From NCBI RefSeq assembly GCF_042678945.1, contig NZ_JBHTLM010000009.1, positions 62,001-126,000 of the forward strand: 64,000 nucleotides of DNA. The letters run 5' to 3'. This document shows, piece by piece, positions 47,834 through 56,826 of the stretch. Under the pieces are notes generated by a model, which had not been told where the DNA came from, did not search any database, and saw only the letters and a program-made list of their open reading frames with translations. The position numbers and the translations under genes are program-made. The DNA is from Fontibacillus puldeungensis. Its GTDB lineage: Bacteria; Bacillota; Bacilli; Paenibacillales; Paenibacillaceae. The stretch's first letter is position 1. The number at the start of each line of letters is the position of its first letter.

Positions 47834-48781
47834 TTGCTAGGATTAGAATACTTTAATTTTAAGGATGTTTGGAGCCCAGTGTTTTTAGCTATTATGCTGT
47901 TGATTTCGGCTGGATATTTCGTTTTAATCGGACCGCTGGGGGAGAAATGGGCTAGTGGCGAGAAAGTATCCGTAAGTCGAAAAATACTGTTTCTGACCGG
48001 CATGCTGCTGCTTTATTTGGCTCAAGGCGGTCCAATCGAGCTGCTAGGACATATGATGTTCAGCTTTCACATGGTGAGCATGGCGTTCTCTTACCTCTTG
48101 GCTCCGCCACTGCTAATGCTGGGAGTTCCAACCTGGGTGTGGCGGTTTATAGTGCAAGCTCTTGGTCGGAGCCCTTTGCGAGGGCTGAAGTTTTTTGCGA
48201 AGCCTGTAGTGGCCGCCGTATTGTTTAATGGATTATTTTCCTTCTATCACATTCCGTTGGTGCATGATTATGTGATGCTGCACTTTGGCATTCATCGGCT
48301 GTATTATGTCATCCTGTTTATCGCATCGATCCTCATGTGGTGGACGTTGGTCAATCCTCTTCCCGAAAAAGCCGGGGTCCAGGGATTGAAAAAAATGGGC
48401 TTTATTTTTCTTAACATGGTGCTGCTGACACCGGCGTGTGGTTTGATTATCTTTGCCAGCGAGCCGCTTTATGCGACTTATAGCGATCCTGGTGTTTGGG
48501 CGAGAGCCATGGGGTACTGCGTATCAGGAGATCCTTCGATGCTGCTTAGCCAATTCGGCGGTCCTCAGTTTTTTGGCTATTTAGAGCCGAAGGTTGACCA
48601 GCAGATCGGTGGCATTATGATGAAATTTATACAAGAGCTGATTTTTGCCTCGATGCTGGCGTATGTATTTTTCCAGTGGTACAAGCAAGAGAACCGGGAG
48701 GATACTGAGGATGAGCGTAATGGGATTGCTACACTACCCTCGGACACGGTAGCTTTAACTCCAGGGGAAACTGTAAAGTAG
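47834..48781 (+). CDS. ctaG: Cytochrome c oxidase assembly factor CtaG
   Basis: A 315-residue membrane protein of the caa3_CtaG family (PF09678), needed to make functional caa3 oxidase. Seven predicted helices; HMMFSFHMVSMAFSYLLAPPLL is the conserved His-rich helix. I chose TTG 47834 (MLGLEYFNFKDVWSP), because GGGAGG lies eight bases before it; the upstream extension to 47747 runs through a hairpin. It sits after ctaCDEF, as in Bacillus. Confidence 0.92.
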   Translation: MLGLEYFNFKDVWSPVFLAIMLLISAGYFVLIGPLGEKWASGEKVSVSRKILFLTGMLLLYLAQGGPIELLGHMMFSFHMVSMAFSYLLAPPLLMLGVPTWVWRFIVQALGRSPLRGLKFFAKPVVAAVLFNGLFSFYHIPLVHDYVMLHFGIHRLYYVILFIASILMWWTLVNPLPEKAGVQGLKKMGFIFLNMVLLTPACGLIIFASEPLYATYSDPGVWARAMGYCVSGDPSMLLSQFGGPQFFGYLEPKVDQQIGGIMMKFIQELIFASMLAYVFFQWYKQENREDTEDERNGIATLPSDTVALTPGETVK

Positions 48782-48847
48782 CCGATGTGCAAGTACTTCG
48801 CGGCATGAAATGTAGAACAAATCGCGCCCATTTGTCCTGGTTTGAAC

Positions 48848-49048
48848 AAATAGGGGGAAAAAATGGCCTTATTTAAGTAATCTTAGTAGTTTGGGCTTAA
48901 ATAGGGGAACTTTTTGGCCTTAATTCGGTTATAAAGCTCCCAAATGGTGTTTTTATAGGCCCGATGAGTAAAATAGGTACACAAAATACCCTTATTTTTC
49001 AGATCAGAGGCTTAAATGTCTAAATAGGGCCATAAATTACCCTTATCC
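48848..49048. repeat. Family A repeat cluster 3 (four units)
   Basis: Four 27-bp units at 48848-48874, 48899-48925, 48971-48997 and 49022-49048; start-to-start 51, 72 and 51 bp, identical to cluster 2. Units 1-2 have the GGGG half on the left, units 3-4 on the right. The 24-bp spacer between units 3 and 4 has AGGCTTAAAT, and cluster 1 has AGGCTAAAT there, so the spacers share ancestry too. It lies between ctaG and the DUF420 gene. Confidence 0.92.
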
Positions 49049-49170
49049 CGTTTGGTGGAGGGTCAGCGGACAGAGGTACGGCCACAAAACAAAGCAGGTG
49101 CTCACGAAGCAAGTTTTATTCGATGACTTATCAAGAAGCAACGCCCATAAAACTTTTAGGAGGATGAAAA

Positions 49171-49635
49171 TTGGACTTGTACACATTGTTCCCGACGATC
49201 AGTACATCGTTTATCGTTATCAGTGCGGTTTTGGTTGCGATCGGCTGGGGACTCATTATTAAAGGAAAACGGGATGCGCATAAGAAGACGATGATTGCGG
49301 CCGCTGTTGCTGCATTGCTATTCTTTATCATATATGTGTCCCGGACGGTGTTTATCGGTAATACGTCATGGGGGGGACCTGATAATTTGCAGATGTATTA
49401 TCAAACCTTCCTTATTTTTCACATTGTGCTGGCAACGGTGGCTGCAGTATTTGGCTTAACCACGCTGGTGCTTGGCTTTAAGGAGAAGTATGCAAAGCAC
49501 CGAAAGTGGGGAAGAACGACTTCCGTTATCTGGTTTTGCACAGCAATTACAGGGGTAGCGGTTTATGTCTTGCTCTACTTGATGTACCCCGGCGGACATA
49601 CCAAACCGGTGTGGGAAGTTATTTTGGGGGCCTAA
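49171..49635 (+). CDS. DUF420 membrane protein, CtaM-like
   Basis: A 154-residue protein with four helices and two conserved His in the third and fourth helix regions (FLIFHIVLATV and PGGHTKP). DUF420 members include CtaM, needed for oxidase function in Staphylococcus aureus, and YozB of B. subtilis. TTG 49171 has TAGGAGGATG upstream. Its place after ctaG supports a role in oxidase maturation. A strong terminator follows. Confidence 0.85.
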   Translation: MDLYTLFPTISTSFIVISAVLVAIGWGLIIKGKRDAHKKTMIAAAVAALLFFIIYVSRTVFIGNTSWGGPDNLQMYYQTFLIFHIVLATVAAVFGLTTLVLGFKEKYAKHRKWGRTTSVIWFCTAITGVAVYVLLYLMYPGGHTKPVWEVILGA

Positions 49636-49680
49636 GCGTTGAGCCATGCTTGATTAATCCCATATTGCATTGATCTAAAA

Positions 49681-49727
49681 AGCGCGAGTCGACAGGCAAT
49701 ACGCCTGAGCGAGCTCGTGCTTTTTTT
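49681..49727 (+). terminator. Terminator after DUF420 gene
   Basis: A long imperfect stem from AGCGCGAG to CTCGTGCT around AGGC-AATAC-GCCT, followed by seven Ts. Confidence 0.85.
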
Positions 49728-49787
49728 GTTCCAGACCGCACTGTAGCGCTTCGTTCTAACATTTGCCCCCATTTGGAAAATTACGGA

Positions 49788-49823
49788 TTGACGGGTAATA
49801 TTACAGAGTATATACTGTGTATA
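49788..49823 (+). promoter_or_regulatory. Promoter and GntR-type operator of ABC operon
   Basis: TTGACG (49788-49793) and TATACT (49811-49816), 17 bp apart. The palindrome TATAC-TGT-GTATA (49811-49823) begins in the -10, and AGTATATACT (49807-49816) is a second overlapping palindrome. The YtrA-type regulator encoded in the same operon (50666) is the probable repressor. Confidence 0.6.
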
Positions 49824-49897
49824 AAGATATAAACAGTAAGCACAGTGAAGCCAGCTTTATTATGGCGGTGATCCTGGGATAAGAAAGGTTGAGAGCA

Positions 49898-50617
49898 TTG
49901 GATAGTTGGAAAAGTGCTTGGATCATTTTAAAGAAAGACCTGCGGGGAGATCGGTTGTACCTCATCTGGAATGTCATCTTTATGCTCTATACAGGTTTGA
50001 TGATCAGTGTGATGTTCAGGCCATCCGATGAAGCAAAAATTTATATAAGTCCGGTGAGCGATTTTCTAATGCTGATGCTCATTCCGGTGACTGGCTTCTT
50101 TTTCTCGCGTCGATCATTCAGCTACCTTAAAGAAGACTCATATACCCAGATGCTAAGGTATTACCGCACGCTGCCGATTCCGCTGCCAGTTATCATGAAA
50201 AGCCGAATTTTGCAGCTGATCGCGGCGCTACTGTTCAACGGAATATTTTTTTATACGACGATTTACCTTATTTCATCGCATTTAAGAAGCGAGTTGGGGC
50301 TTGGACAATTTCTCGCTATGGCATTAACCTGGACCGGATATGGTCTAATGATGAACGGACTATATATTTGTTTCGAGCTTCTCATGAAAGGCCGTGCTTA
50401 TTTGTGGATGACCTTGGTCTCGATGATCGCCGTAGGACTACTAGCTTTTGTCATCGATTGGTTTGGTGGAAATGTAACGCTGTTCTCGATAGAAATGTCC
50501 AAGCAATACTCGCTCCTTTCGCCATTGATGTGGGGAGTGTTGGCCCTGGGAATACTGGTGTTAATAGTGTGCTGTAACCTGACACAGCGCAAGCTGGTGA
50601 AGAGAGATTTGGCATAG
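49898..50617 (+). CDS. ABC-2 type membrane permease
   Basis: A 239-residue membrane protein with six helices and short loops, fitting the permease half of an ABC exporter; the first gene of an operon with a GntR regulator and an ATPase, as in the B. subtilis ytr cluster. TTG 49898 (MDSWKSAW) has GAAAGG nine bases upstream; TTG 49889 is possible. The substrate is unknown; related systems are induced by cell-wall-active peptides. Confidence 0.75.
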   Translation: MDSWKSAWIILKKDLRGDRLYLIWNVIFMLYTGLMISVMFRPSDEAKIYISPVSDFLMLMLIPVTGFFFSRRSFSYLKEDSYTQMLRYYRTLPIPLPVIMKSRILQLIAALLFNGIFFYTTIYLISSHLRSELGLGQFLAMALTWTGYGLMMNGLYICFELLMKGRAYLWMTLVSMIAVGLLAFVIDWFGGNVTLFSIEMSKQYSLLSPLMWGVLALGILVLIVCCNLTQRKLVKRDLA

Positions 50618-50665
50618 ACGAACCGGATTATGGTTTGGCCTTGAAAGCGGAGGTGAGTAGGAAAG

Positions 50666-51079
50666 GTGTGGATTCCCATTCAGATCGATGAAAGTAGTGC
50701 AGCACCGCTATACCATCAGATTGAAACGCAGCTGAAATCACTGATTGTGAGTGGGCAAATAGAGGAAGGGACATTGCTGCCTTCGATACGCGAGTTTGCA
50801 GGGAGCTTGAATTGCAGTGTGATCACCGTCCGGCGTGTTTATCAAGATTTAGAAAACGAGGGTTTGCTGCGAACCAAACAAGGGACGGGAACTTTTGTGG
50901 CCAATGTCAGTACGAGAGAACGCGACGAATACCGCCGAACCGTAGTAAATGGGGCGCTCGAAACGGCCGTAGAGACAGGAAAATCACTGCAATTTAAGGA
51001 TGAGGAGCTGAAGATACTATTTATGGATATTTTGAAGCGGAAATACAGTCCGCCTCAAAGCAAGGAGGATGCGGATTGA
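50666..51079 (+). CDS. GntR family regulator, YtrA subfamily
   Basis: A 137-residue repressor: winged-helix domain (about 10-80; PLYHQIETQLKSLIVSGQ and SVITVRRVYQDLENEGLLRTKQGTGTFV are split by the wing) and a short C-terminal dimerisation tail, as in YtrA. GTG 50666 has GGAGGTGAG upstream. It is between the permease and the ATPase in one operon and probably represses it through the palindrome at 49811. Confidence 0.9.
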   Translation: MWIPIQIDESSAAPLYHQIETQLKSLIVSGQIEEGTLLPSIREFAGSLNCSVITVRRVYQDLENEGLLRTKQGTGTFVANVSTRERDEYRRTVVNGALETAVETGKSLQFKDEELKILFMDILKRKYSPPQSKEDAD

Positions 51080-51987
51080 TGAGTCAGGATACAGTCGTAG
51101 AATTGATCGGTACGGTAAAAAAAGGCCGCAGGAAAACGATAGGACCTCTGAATCTCCAGATTCCTAAAGGATATATCGTTGCGTTTGTGGGACCTAACGG
51201 TTCTGGCAAAAGCACGATGATACAGATGATTCTCCAGACGATTTGTCCGGATGAAGGGGAGATTCGCTGGTATGGTGAGGCTCATACCGGGGTGCTTCCT
51301 ATAGACCTGCGGCAAAAAATCGGATATGTTCCCGAAATCTCAGCAATAGAAGAAAACTATATGACGGCAGAGGTGGCGGCTCGTTTTCGTTCCTATTGGT
51401 ACCCTTCCTGGGATGAGGAATATTTTGAGAGCTTGATGACTCGCTTTGATGTCCCTCGCCGGGAACGGTTAAGCCGTATGTCCAAGGGGGAGCGGAGAAA
51501 GTTCGAAATCGCCGCAGCACTAGCTGCTAAACCGAAACTGCTTTTACTTGATGAGCCTTCTTCGGGACTTGATCCGTTCGCCTGGAAGCATATGATCGAT
51601 GAGCTCCGGAATTGTATGGAGGAAGAGGAGGTCACGATCATACTAGCTACGCATATTGTGGAAGAGATTAAGCGGCTGGCCGATTACATCGCTTTTGTGT
51701 ATCAGGGGCAAGTGCTCGACATGGTGGAAAAAGATTTGCTTCTGGGGAGCTGGAAAGAGATTTGGGTGCGAAATGATGAATCTGCTCGTTTAAGCAAATT
51801 CCCAGGCAAAGTGATCCGACAAGAAGATGGCCCATCCATCAGCAAGCTTGTTGTACAAGAAGATTCTCTACTTGATGAGCTGTATGCAGAGCAAGGTCTG
51901 CAGATTATCAAAAGTCGCAGTCTGGAGCTTGAAGAAATTATGGAGCTGTGGATTGAGGGACATCGTCCGGCTGCTGCCGTTCAGTAG
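51079..51987 (+). CDS. ABC transporter ATP-binding protein
   Basis: A 302-residue ATPase with Walker A GPNGSGKST, Q-loop in YVPEISAIEE, signature MSKGERRK (atypical but common in this family), Walker B LLLLDEPSSGLDP and the His in ATH. A C-terminal 80-residue extension follows. ATG 51079 overlaps the GntR stop and has AAGGAGG upstream. It should energise the 49898 permease. Confidence 0.88.
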   Translation: MSQDTVVELIGTVKKGRRKTIGPLNLQIPKGYIVAFVGPNGSGKSTMIQMILQTICPDEGEIRWYGEAHTGVLPIDLRQKIGYVPEISAIEENYMTAEVAARFRSYWYPSWDEEYFESLMTRFDVPRRERLSRMSKGERRKFEIAAALAAKPKLLLLDEPSSGLDPFAWKHMIDELRNCMEEEEVTIILATHIVEEIKRLADYIAFVYQGQVLDMVEKDLLLGSWKEIWVRNDESARLSKFPGKVIRQEDGPSISKLVVQEDSLLDELYAEQGLQIIKSRSLELEEIMELWIEGHRPAAAVQ

Positions 51988-52076
51988 AAATGTAAATCTA
52001 GCCGCAGTCCTAATTAGCAATAGCGTATCCTGCAATTTTACATATATATTTTACTTTGAAAAAGAGGAGTGGGAGT

Positions 52077-52982
52077 ATGGCGTATCCTTTGGTTTTGGAA
52101 AAGGTAGTGAAGCAATTTGGTGAGAAAACAGCCGTCAGCGAAATCTCGCTGCAGGTAGAGGAAGGCGAAATTTATGGACTGCTCGGCGCAAACGGTGCCG
52201 GGAAAACGACGACCATGCGCATGGTGCTGGGGCTGATCTATCCGGATGGAGGCCGCATTACGTATAACGGCAAGCCTTACGGAAAAGAGCTGCAGCATTT
52301 GATGGGTTATTTGCCGGAGGAAAGAGGGCTGTATCCGAAGGTCAAAGTCAGTGACCAAATTATTTATCTGGCTCGCCTGCGGGGCATGTCAGCTTCAGAA
52401 GCCGATAAAAGCCTGAAGTATTGGCTCGAACGCTTCGAAGTACCGGAGTACTACGATAAGAAGATCGAGGAACTATCCAAAGGGAACCAGCAAAAAATGG
52501 GCTTTATCGCCGCGGTCGTTCACAAGCCGAAAATCGTCATTATGGACGAAGCTTTCAGCGGACTTGATCCGGTCAATGTCGAGCTCCTGAAAGAGACAGT
52601 CAAAGAGCTGCGCGATCAGGGCACAAGCATCCTGTTCTCTACGCACCGCATGGAGCATGTAGAGGAACTGTGCCGGAATATCACCATTTTGCACCGCTCC
52701 AACACAGTACTGCAGGGCAACCTCAAGGAGATTAAAAAGCGTTATCCACGTGAAGAAGTGCTGCTGTATACGGCTAGCGAAGTAGCCGGGCTTGAGCAGA
52801 TCGAAGACGTAAAGAAGGTTGAACGTCAGGAGAGAGGATATTCGATCCGGATATCCAATGTCGCAGCGGCGCAAACCATTTTGCGCAAGGCGATGGAGGT
52901 TACGGAGGTTGAGCATTTTGAAATCAAGGAACCAACCTTGAATGAGATCTTCATTAAGGAAGTAGGTGAGTCGAATGAATAA
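52077..52982 (+). CDS. ABC exporter ATP-binding protein, NatA-like
   Basis: A 301-residue ATPase. Walker A GANGAGKTT, signature LSKGNQQK, Walker B IVIMDEAFSGLDP, His in FSTHRM. The C-terminal 85 residues end in a EPTLNEIFI motif typical of NatA/YhaQ-type ATPases. ATG 52077 has GAGGAG seven bases upstream. It overlaps the permease gene by eight bases. Likely exporter of sodium, drug or peptide. Confidence 0.9.
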   Translation: MAYPLVLEKVVKQFGEKTAVSEISLQVEEGEIYGLLGANGAGKTTTMRMVLGLIYPDGGRITYNGKPYGKELQHLMGYLPEERGLYPKVKVSDQIIYLARLRGMSASEADKSLKYWLERFEVPEYYDKKIEELSKGNQQKMGFIAAVVHKPKIVIMDEAFSGLDPVNVELLKETVKELRDQGTSILFSTHRMEHVEELCRNITILHRSNTVLQGNLKEIKKRYPREEVLLYTASEVAGLEQIEDVKKVERQERGYSIRISNVAAAQTILRKAMEVTEVEHFEIKEPTLNEIFIKEVGESNE

Positions 52983-54270
52983 ATTGGGGACGGTCATCGG
53001 CTTTACATTTCTAAATAAGGTTAGAACAAAATCATTTATCGTAACGACGTTGGTGTTGGCTCTGCTTGTGACAATTGGCCTTCATGTTCCGTATTTCATA
53101 AAAGCATTTTCCGGCGGGGATGACGCTCCTACTAAAATTGGCTTGGTATACACAGGCCAACCTGAGCTCGCTGAATCCTTGAAGGCTTATACCGAAAAGC
53201 AGAAGGAATCCGTGAATTTTTCATTGGTAGATTATAAGCAAGCGGACGAAGAAACGTTCAAAAAAGATTTGGAAGCCGGCAAAATCGATGGGTATTTGCA
53301 ATTTGCCTCTTCTAAGGATGAGGCTTTCCCGACGGTTACTTATACCTCCAAATCCGCGAGCATGGGGATGGGACTGCAGACCTCGGTGCAGGCTGCGCTG
53401 CAAAGTGTAAAGGCTGAATTTATTACAAAGGGATCGCTGAGTGATGCTCAAATTGCGGCTCTGAATGCTCCGGTGCAGATCGATTCGGTGAAAGCCGTGC
53501 CGAAGGCGGACGGGAATAAGTCCGGTGATTCCGGAAAAGAGTCGCAAAAGCCTAGCGTTATTAACTATGTTGTCGTGTACATTCTTGTCATTCTTTTCTT
53601 CATGACCATTACGATGACGGGTAATATGATCGCTGCTGAGGTTACGGCAGAAAAGAGCTCACGGGTCATGGAAATTCTGATTACCAGTGTTTCACCGTTA
53701 GCACAGATGTTCGGCAAAATCCTTGGAATGTTTTTTATCGGCTTGCTGCAAATCTTTGTGTTTGCTGGCGTTGTCTTCATCAACATTTCACTGCCGTACA
53801 ACAAGGCTGTATTAGCGGACTTTCAGCTAGACTTGTCGCAGCTTAGCATTGAAGTACTTATCTTTGGATTAGTGTTCTATGTTCTTGGCTACTTCTTGTA
53901 TGCGACGCTGTTCGCTGCAATCGGTTCGCTGGTAAGCCGGACGGAAGAGTTGGGCCAAGCGACTGTGCCGGTTACGATGTTTTCACTGGTTGCGTTCTAC
54001 ATTGGTATCTTCAGCATGCAAGCCCCGGATTCAATACTCATGAAGGTTAGCTCCTTTATCCCATTTGTTTCTCCTGTTTCAATGATCGTTCGGGTCGGAA
54101 TGGGAAATCCGCCGGCATGGGAGATCATTCTGTCGCTTCTCGTGCTTGGCGCATCCATCGTTTTGTTCGGCTGGTTATCTGCGAAAATTTACCGCACAGG
54201 CGTGCTGCTGTATGGTAAACGCCCAACCATGAAAGAGCTTCGGAAAGCAATGAAGGCTTATAAAATCTAA
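52975..54270 (+). CDS. ABC-2 exporter permease, NatB/YhaP-like
   Basis: A 431-residue membrane protein with an N-terminal helix (about 20-40), a 150-residue extracellular loop and five or six helices from about 200 (YVVVYILVILFFMTITMTGNMIAAEVTAEKSS holds the ABC2 core, split here by a charged turn). ATG 52975 overlaps the ATPase gene, preceded by AGGTGAG. It pairs with the 52077 ATPase. Confidence 0.9.
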   Translation: MNKLGTVIGFTFLNKVRTKSFIVTTLVLALLVTIGLHVPYFIKAFSGGDDAPTKIGLVYTGQPELAESLKAYTEKQKESVNFSLVDYKQADEETFKKDLEAGKIDGYLQFASSKDEAFPTVTYTSKSASMGMGLQTSVQAALQSVKAEFITKGSLSDAQIAALNAPVQIDSVKAVPKADGNKSGDSGKESQKPSVINYVVVYILVILFFMTITMTGNMIAAEVTAEKSSRVMEILITSVSPLAQMFGKILGMFFIGLLQIFVFAGVVFINISLPYNKAVLADFQLDLSQLSIEVLIFGLVFYVLGYFLYATLFAAIGSLVSRTEELGQATVPVTMFSLVAFYIGIFSMQAPDSILMKVSSFIPFVSPVSMIVRVGMGNPPAWEIILSLLVLGASIVLFGWLSAKIYRTGVLLYGKRPTMKELRKAMKAYKI

Positions 54271-54311
54271 AAAAAACACGAGCCTAAGCTCACGACAAAG
54301 GAGAATTGAAC

Positions 54312-55526
54312 ATGAAAAATTGGAAACGAATGCTATTATCGATCACAATTTCGGCAGGGATGATGGCCACGGCAGCTCCTGCCATGGCTGCTCCGCAGCA
54401 GTCGGCAGTAAAAGTGGGAGACCAAATCGTTCATTATGCTGGGGGCGCACCGGTCTTTGATCAGGGTACAACATTTGTTCCGCTGAAAACAACGCTCGAG
54501 GCTATGAATGCGAAGCTTACGGATGCGGAAGATGGCAAGATCCACGCGGTAGTGGATGGCAAAAAGATTACGCTAGTAAGCAAGCTCAAACGAATCAACG
54601 GCGTGACCTATGCGCCCGTTCGGGTAGTTGGTGATGCAGCAGGATATGAGGTTCGCTGGGATGCCAAAACGCGCACGATTCTGCTCATTTCCAAGGGGGC
54701 AGAAACTGCGAAAGCCGGTGGTCGCGGCTTCATGTGGGAAGTGGAGAACAACGGGAATACGATCTACCTGGTAGGCTCGATTCATATTGGGGAAGATGGC
54801 TTTTACCCGCTGCGTCCGGAGTTTGAAACAGCGTTTAAGGAGGCCGACTATCTGGGCGTTGAGATTGATCTGAGCAAATCGGCCGACGACGCGCATACAA
54901 AACTGATCATGAACATGGGCACATATCAGGATGGAACGACGCTAAAGGATCATGTGTCTAAGGAAACGTATGACAAGGTGAGCAAAATTTTGCAGGATAA
55001 CGGAATGAAAGCCAATGCCTTGGATGCCTATAAACCATGGGTCGTTGAATCTACGATTAGTGCTCTGAATTCGATGAAGGCCGGATACCAAGCGGATGCA
55101 GGGGTCGATCTGTATTTTATCAAGAAAGCGATCGAGCGCAAAATTCCGGTCGTGGAGCTGGAATCCTATGAATCTCAACTGAGCATGTTCAATGGCTTGT
55201 CCAAGGAATTGCAGGAGAAGAATCTCAACAAAACAATGGACAGTGTTGGTGTGCTGCAGGACGACATCAAGAAAATGGGTGAAATGTGGAAAACCGGCAA
55301 TGACGAGCAGTTGCTGGAGCTGACTAACAGCCTGGCTACTGATCCGGAATACAACAAAGCTCTCTTGATTGACAGAAACGCCAAAATGGCCGAAAAAATC
55401 GATGGCTACCTGAAGAACGGAAAGAAAGAAGAGTACTTCATCGTGGTCGGCGCAGCACACTATCTGGGCGAGCATGGCATTATCAAGCTGTTGCAGGATA
55501 AAGGGTACACCGTTGTTCGGAAATAG
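54312..55526 (+). CDS. Secreted TraB/GumN protein with copper amine oxidase N domain
   Basis: A 404-residue exported protein. The signal peptide ends near APAMAAP at about 26. Next is a copper amine oxidase N-terminal-type domain (about 35-125; TTFVPLKTTLEAMNA and YAPVRVVGDAAGYEV), common on Paenibacillus surface proteins. A TraB/GumN domain follows (about 140-400): YLVGSIHIG, ADYLGVEID and VGAAHYLGEHGI. TraB/GumN members resemble metalloproteases of the TIKI type. ATG 54312 has AAAGGAGAA six bases upstream. Single gene with a terminator. Confidence 0.88.
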   Translation: MKNWKRMLLSITISAGMMATAAPAMAAPQQSAVKVGDQIVHYAGGAPVFDQGTTFVPLKTTLEAMNAKLTDAEDGKIHAVVDGKKITLVSKLKRINGVTYAPVRVVGDAAGYEVRWDAKTRTILLISKGAETAKAGGRGFMWEVENNGNTIYLVGSIHIGEDGFYPLRPEFETAFKEADYLGVEIDLSKSADDAHTKLIMNMGTYQDGTTLKDHVSKETYDKVSKILQDNGMKANALDAYKPWVVESTISALNSMKAGYQADAGVDLYFIKKAIERKIPVVELESYESQLSMFNGLSKELQEKNLNKTMDSVGVLQDDIKKMGEMWKTGNDEQLLELTNSLATDPEYNKALLIDRNAKMAEKIDGYLKNGKKEEYFIVVGAAHYLGEHGIIKLLQDKGYTVVRK

Positions 55527-55570
55527 ATATCAGAGCATACGATAGTAAAAAAACAAATATTAAGAGATAG

Positions 55571-55598
55571 AAATAAGCGCCTTTTAGGCGCTTATTTT
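55571..55598 (+). terminator. Terminator after TraB-like gene
   Basis: Perfect stem AAATAAGCGCCT/AGGCGCTTATTT with two-base loop, ending in TTTT. Confidence 0.85.
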
Positions 55599-55708
55599 CG
55601 TAGGGGGAATGACATCGCCTTATGGCTCGATTAAATGGGCGGAGATTGCGGTTGAAGTACTGCCGAAAGGCAAGCAGCGAAAAGGGCTAAGTGGTATACG
55701 CATGCAGG

Positions 55709-55731
55709 GCTATCCATCGGATAGCTTTTTT
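55709..55731 (+). terminator. Second plus-strand terminator
   Basis: GCTATCC-ATC-GGATAGC followed by six Ts, 130 bp after the previous one. Between them lies a 44-codon frame (55609-55743) with no proper ribosome site; the stem may end a short RNA. Confidence 0.75.
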
Positions 55732-55739
55732 AATATGGC

Positions 55740-56678
55740 TTAAGCCAGTTGAGTGTGCGGCTCAACTAATCGTATGGTTCGACCAGATTCATAATTAATT
55801 ATACGTGGTTTTCCATGGAGTACTTCAAACTTATTTTCATCAACATTTAGCAAGGGCCATAAAAACTTCCTTAATTTAATCAAGTTCTCGTCTGAGTAAT
55901 CGTTCACATCTTTTGTTAGCTGAAGATAGACACCTAAATGCTCATGGTTAGTTATAGTTTCTACTAAAGGACAAGGGGCATTTCGTTGAATGAAATCTAG
56001 CCCTCCTAAAATTTCAACATGCTGTTGGCTTAGGTAATTAGCCCAATGATAGCCTCTTAACCTATGAGTGTAACCTGGCAGTTGAAAAATATTTAAACCC
56101 CAATGGTCTTCGAATGTAGATGTCATTGGAGTATCAACTGATTCGGACTCATAGGTAATATAGCCTGTAACTGCCTTAAGTGATACAATAGCTTTTTTGA
56201 ATAATTCAATAAATTTCGTTTGTATAGGTGTGTGAATATAGTTATTAAACAGTCTTTCATTTAAAGATATGTTAAAATCATTAAAAAAGTTATTAATGAA
56301 ATGCTTAGGATAAGTAGCTGCCAGATTACAACCAATAGCTACTTTAAATAAAGAAGGGTAATGTAAGTAAATAAACTCGGAATCGCAAGTACTGGAGTTT
56401 CCTTCATATTCAGCAGGGTAGAAAATGATTAGCCTTTGCATGTTACCTTGTAATAAATGATCATATGCCATATTTAGATTCTTTTTGTTGAATTTGAGTG
56501 TTCTTTGCTTGCCGTTCATTAATTCAAAATGGATCTCCAGCTTATCGGAATTTATGTAGTCCAAAATGAAATCAAACAATTCATTTAAAAGGAGAACTAA
56601 GTTACGCCCTCGGTCATTTAAAATCTCGTATGTCGTTACATGCATACTAAGTGCCTTTGAAAAAATTAGATTTGTCAT
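55740..56678 (-). CDS. Probable immunity protein, DUF3396-like
   Basis: A 312-residue protein without signal peptide or membrane helices. The segment RLRGYHWANYLSQQHVEILGG resembles the core of DUF3396 (TsiV-type) immunity proteins, with TFEDHWGLNIFQLPGY just before it. Base composition is much more AT-rich than neighbours, which suggests recent transfer. ATG 56678 has GGAGAAGGT upstream; a start at 56702 precedes that site. No toxin gene is adjacent in the window, so it may be an orphan immunity gene. Assignment by eye; moderate confidence. Confidence 0.55.
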   Translation of the reverse strand: MTNLIFSKALSMHVTTYEILNDRGRNLVLLLNELFDFILDYINSDKLEIHFELMNGKQRTLKFNKKNLNMAYDHLLQGNMQRLIIFYPAEYEGNSSTCDSEFIYLHYPSLFKVAIGCNLAATYPKHFINNFFNDFNISLNERLFNNYIHTPIQTKFIELFKKAIVSLKAVTGYITYESESVDTPMTSTFEDHWGLNIFQLPGYTHRLRGYHWANYLSQQHVEILGGLDFIQRNAPCPLVETITNHEHLGVYLQLTKDVNDYSDENLIKLRKFLWPLLNVDENKFEVLHGKPRIINYESGRTIRLVEPHTQLA

Positions 56679-56826
56679 TTTACCTTCTCCATTCATAAAC
56701 ATCGGTTAACTATGGGATATAGCAAAACGAAAAGTATATAAAAATTATTTGAGTGATTATGTCCAAACTGTTACTTACTTTATTTATTATTTTATCCAAT
56801 TATAACATAATGGATCTTGTATATCG

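Noticed and set aside
55609..55743. 44-codon plus-strand frame
   Set aside because: GGGGGA is directly against the ATG and the frame runs through a terminator into the stop of the opposite gene; reads like sequence but cannot be supported.
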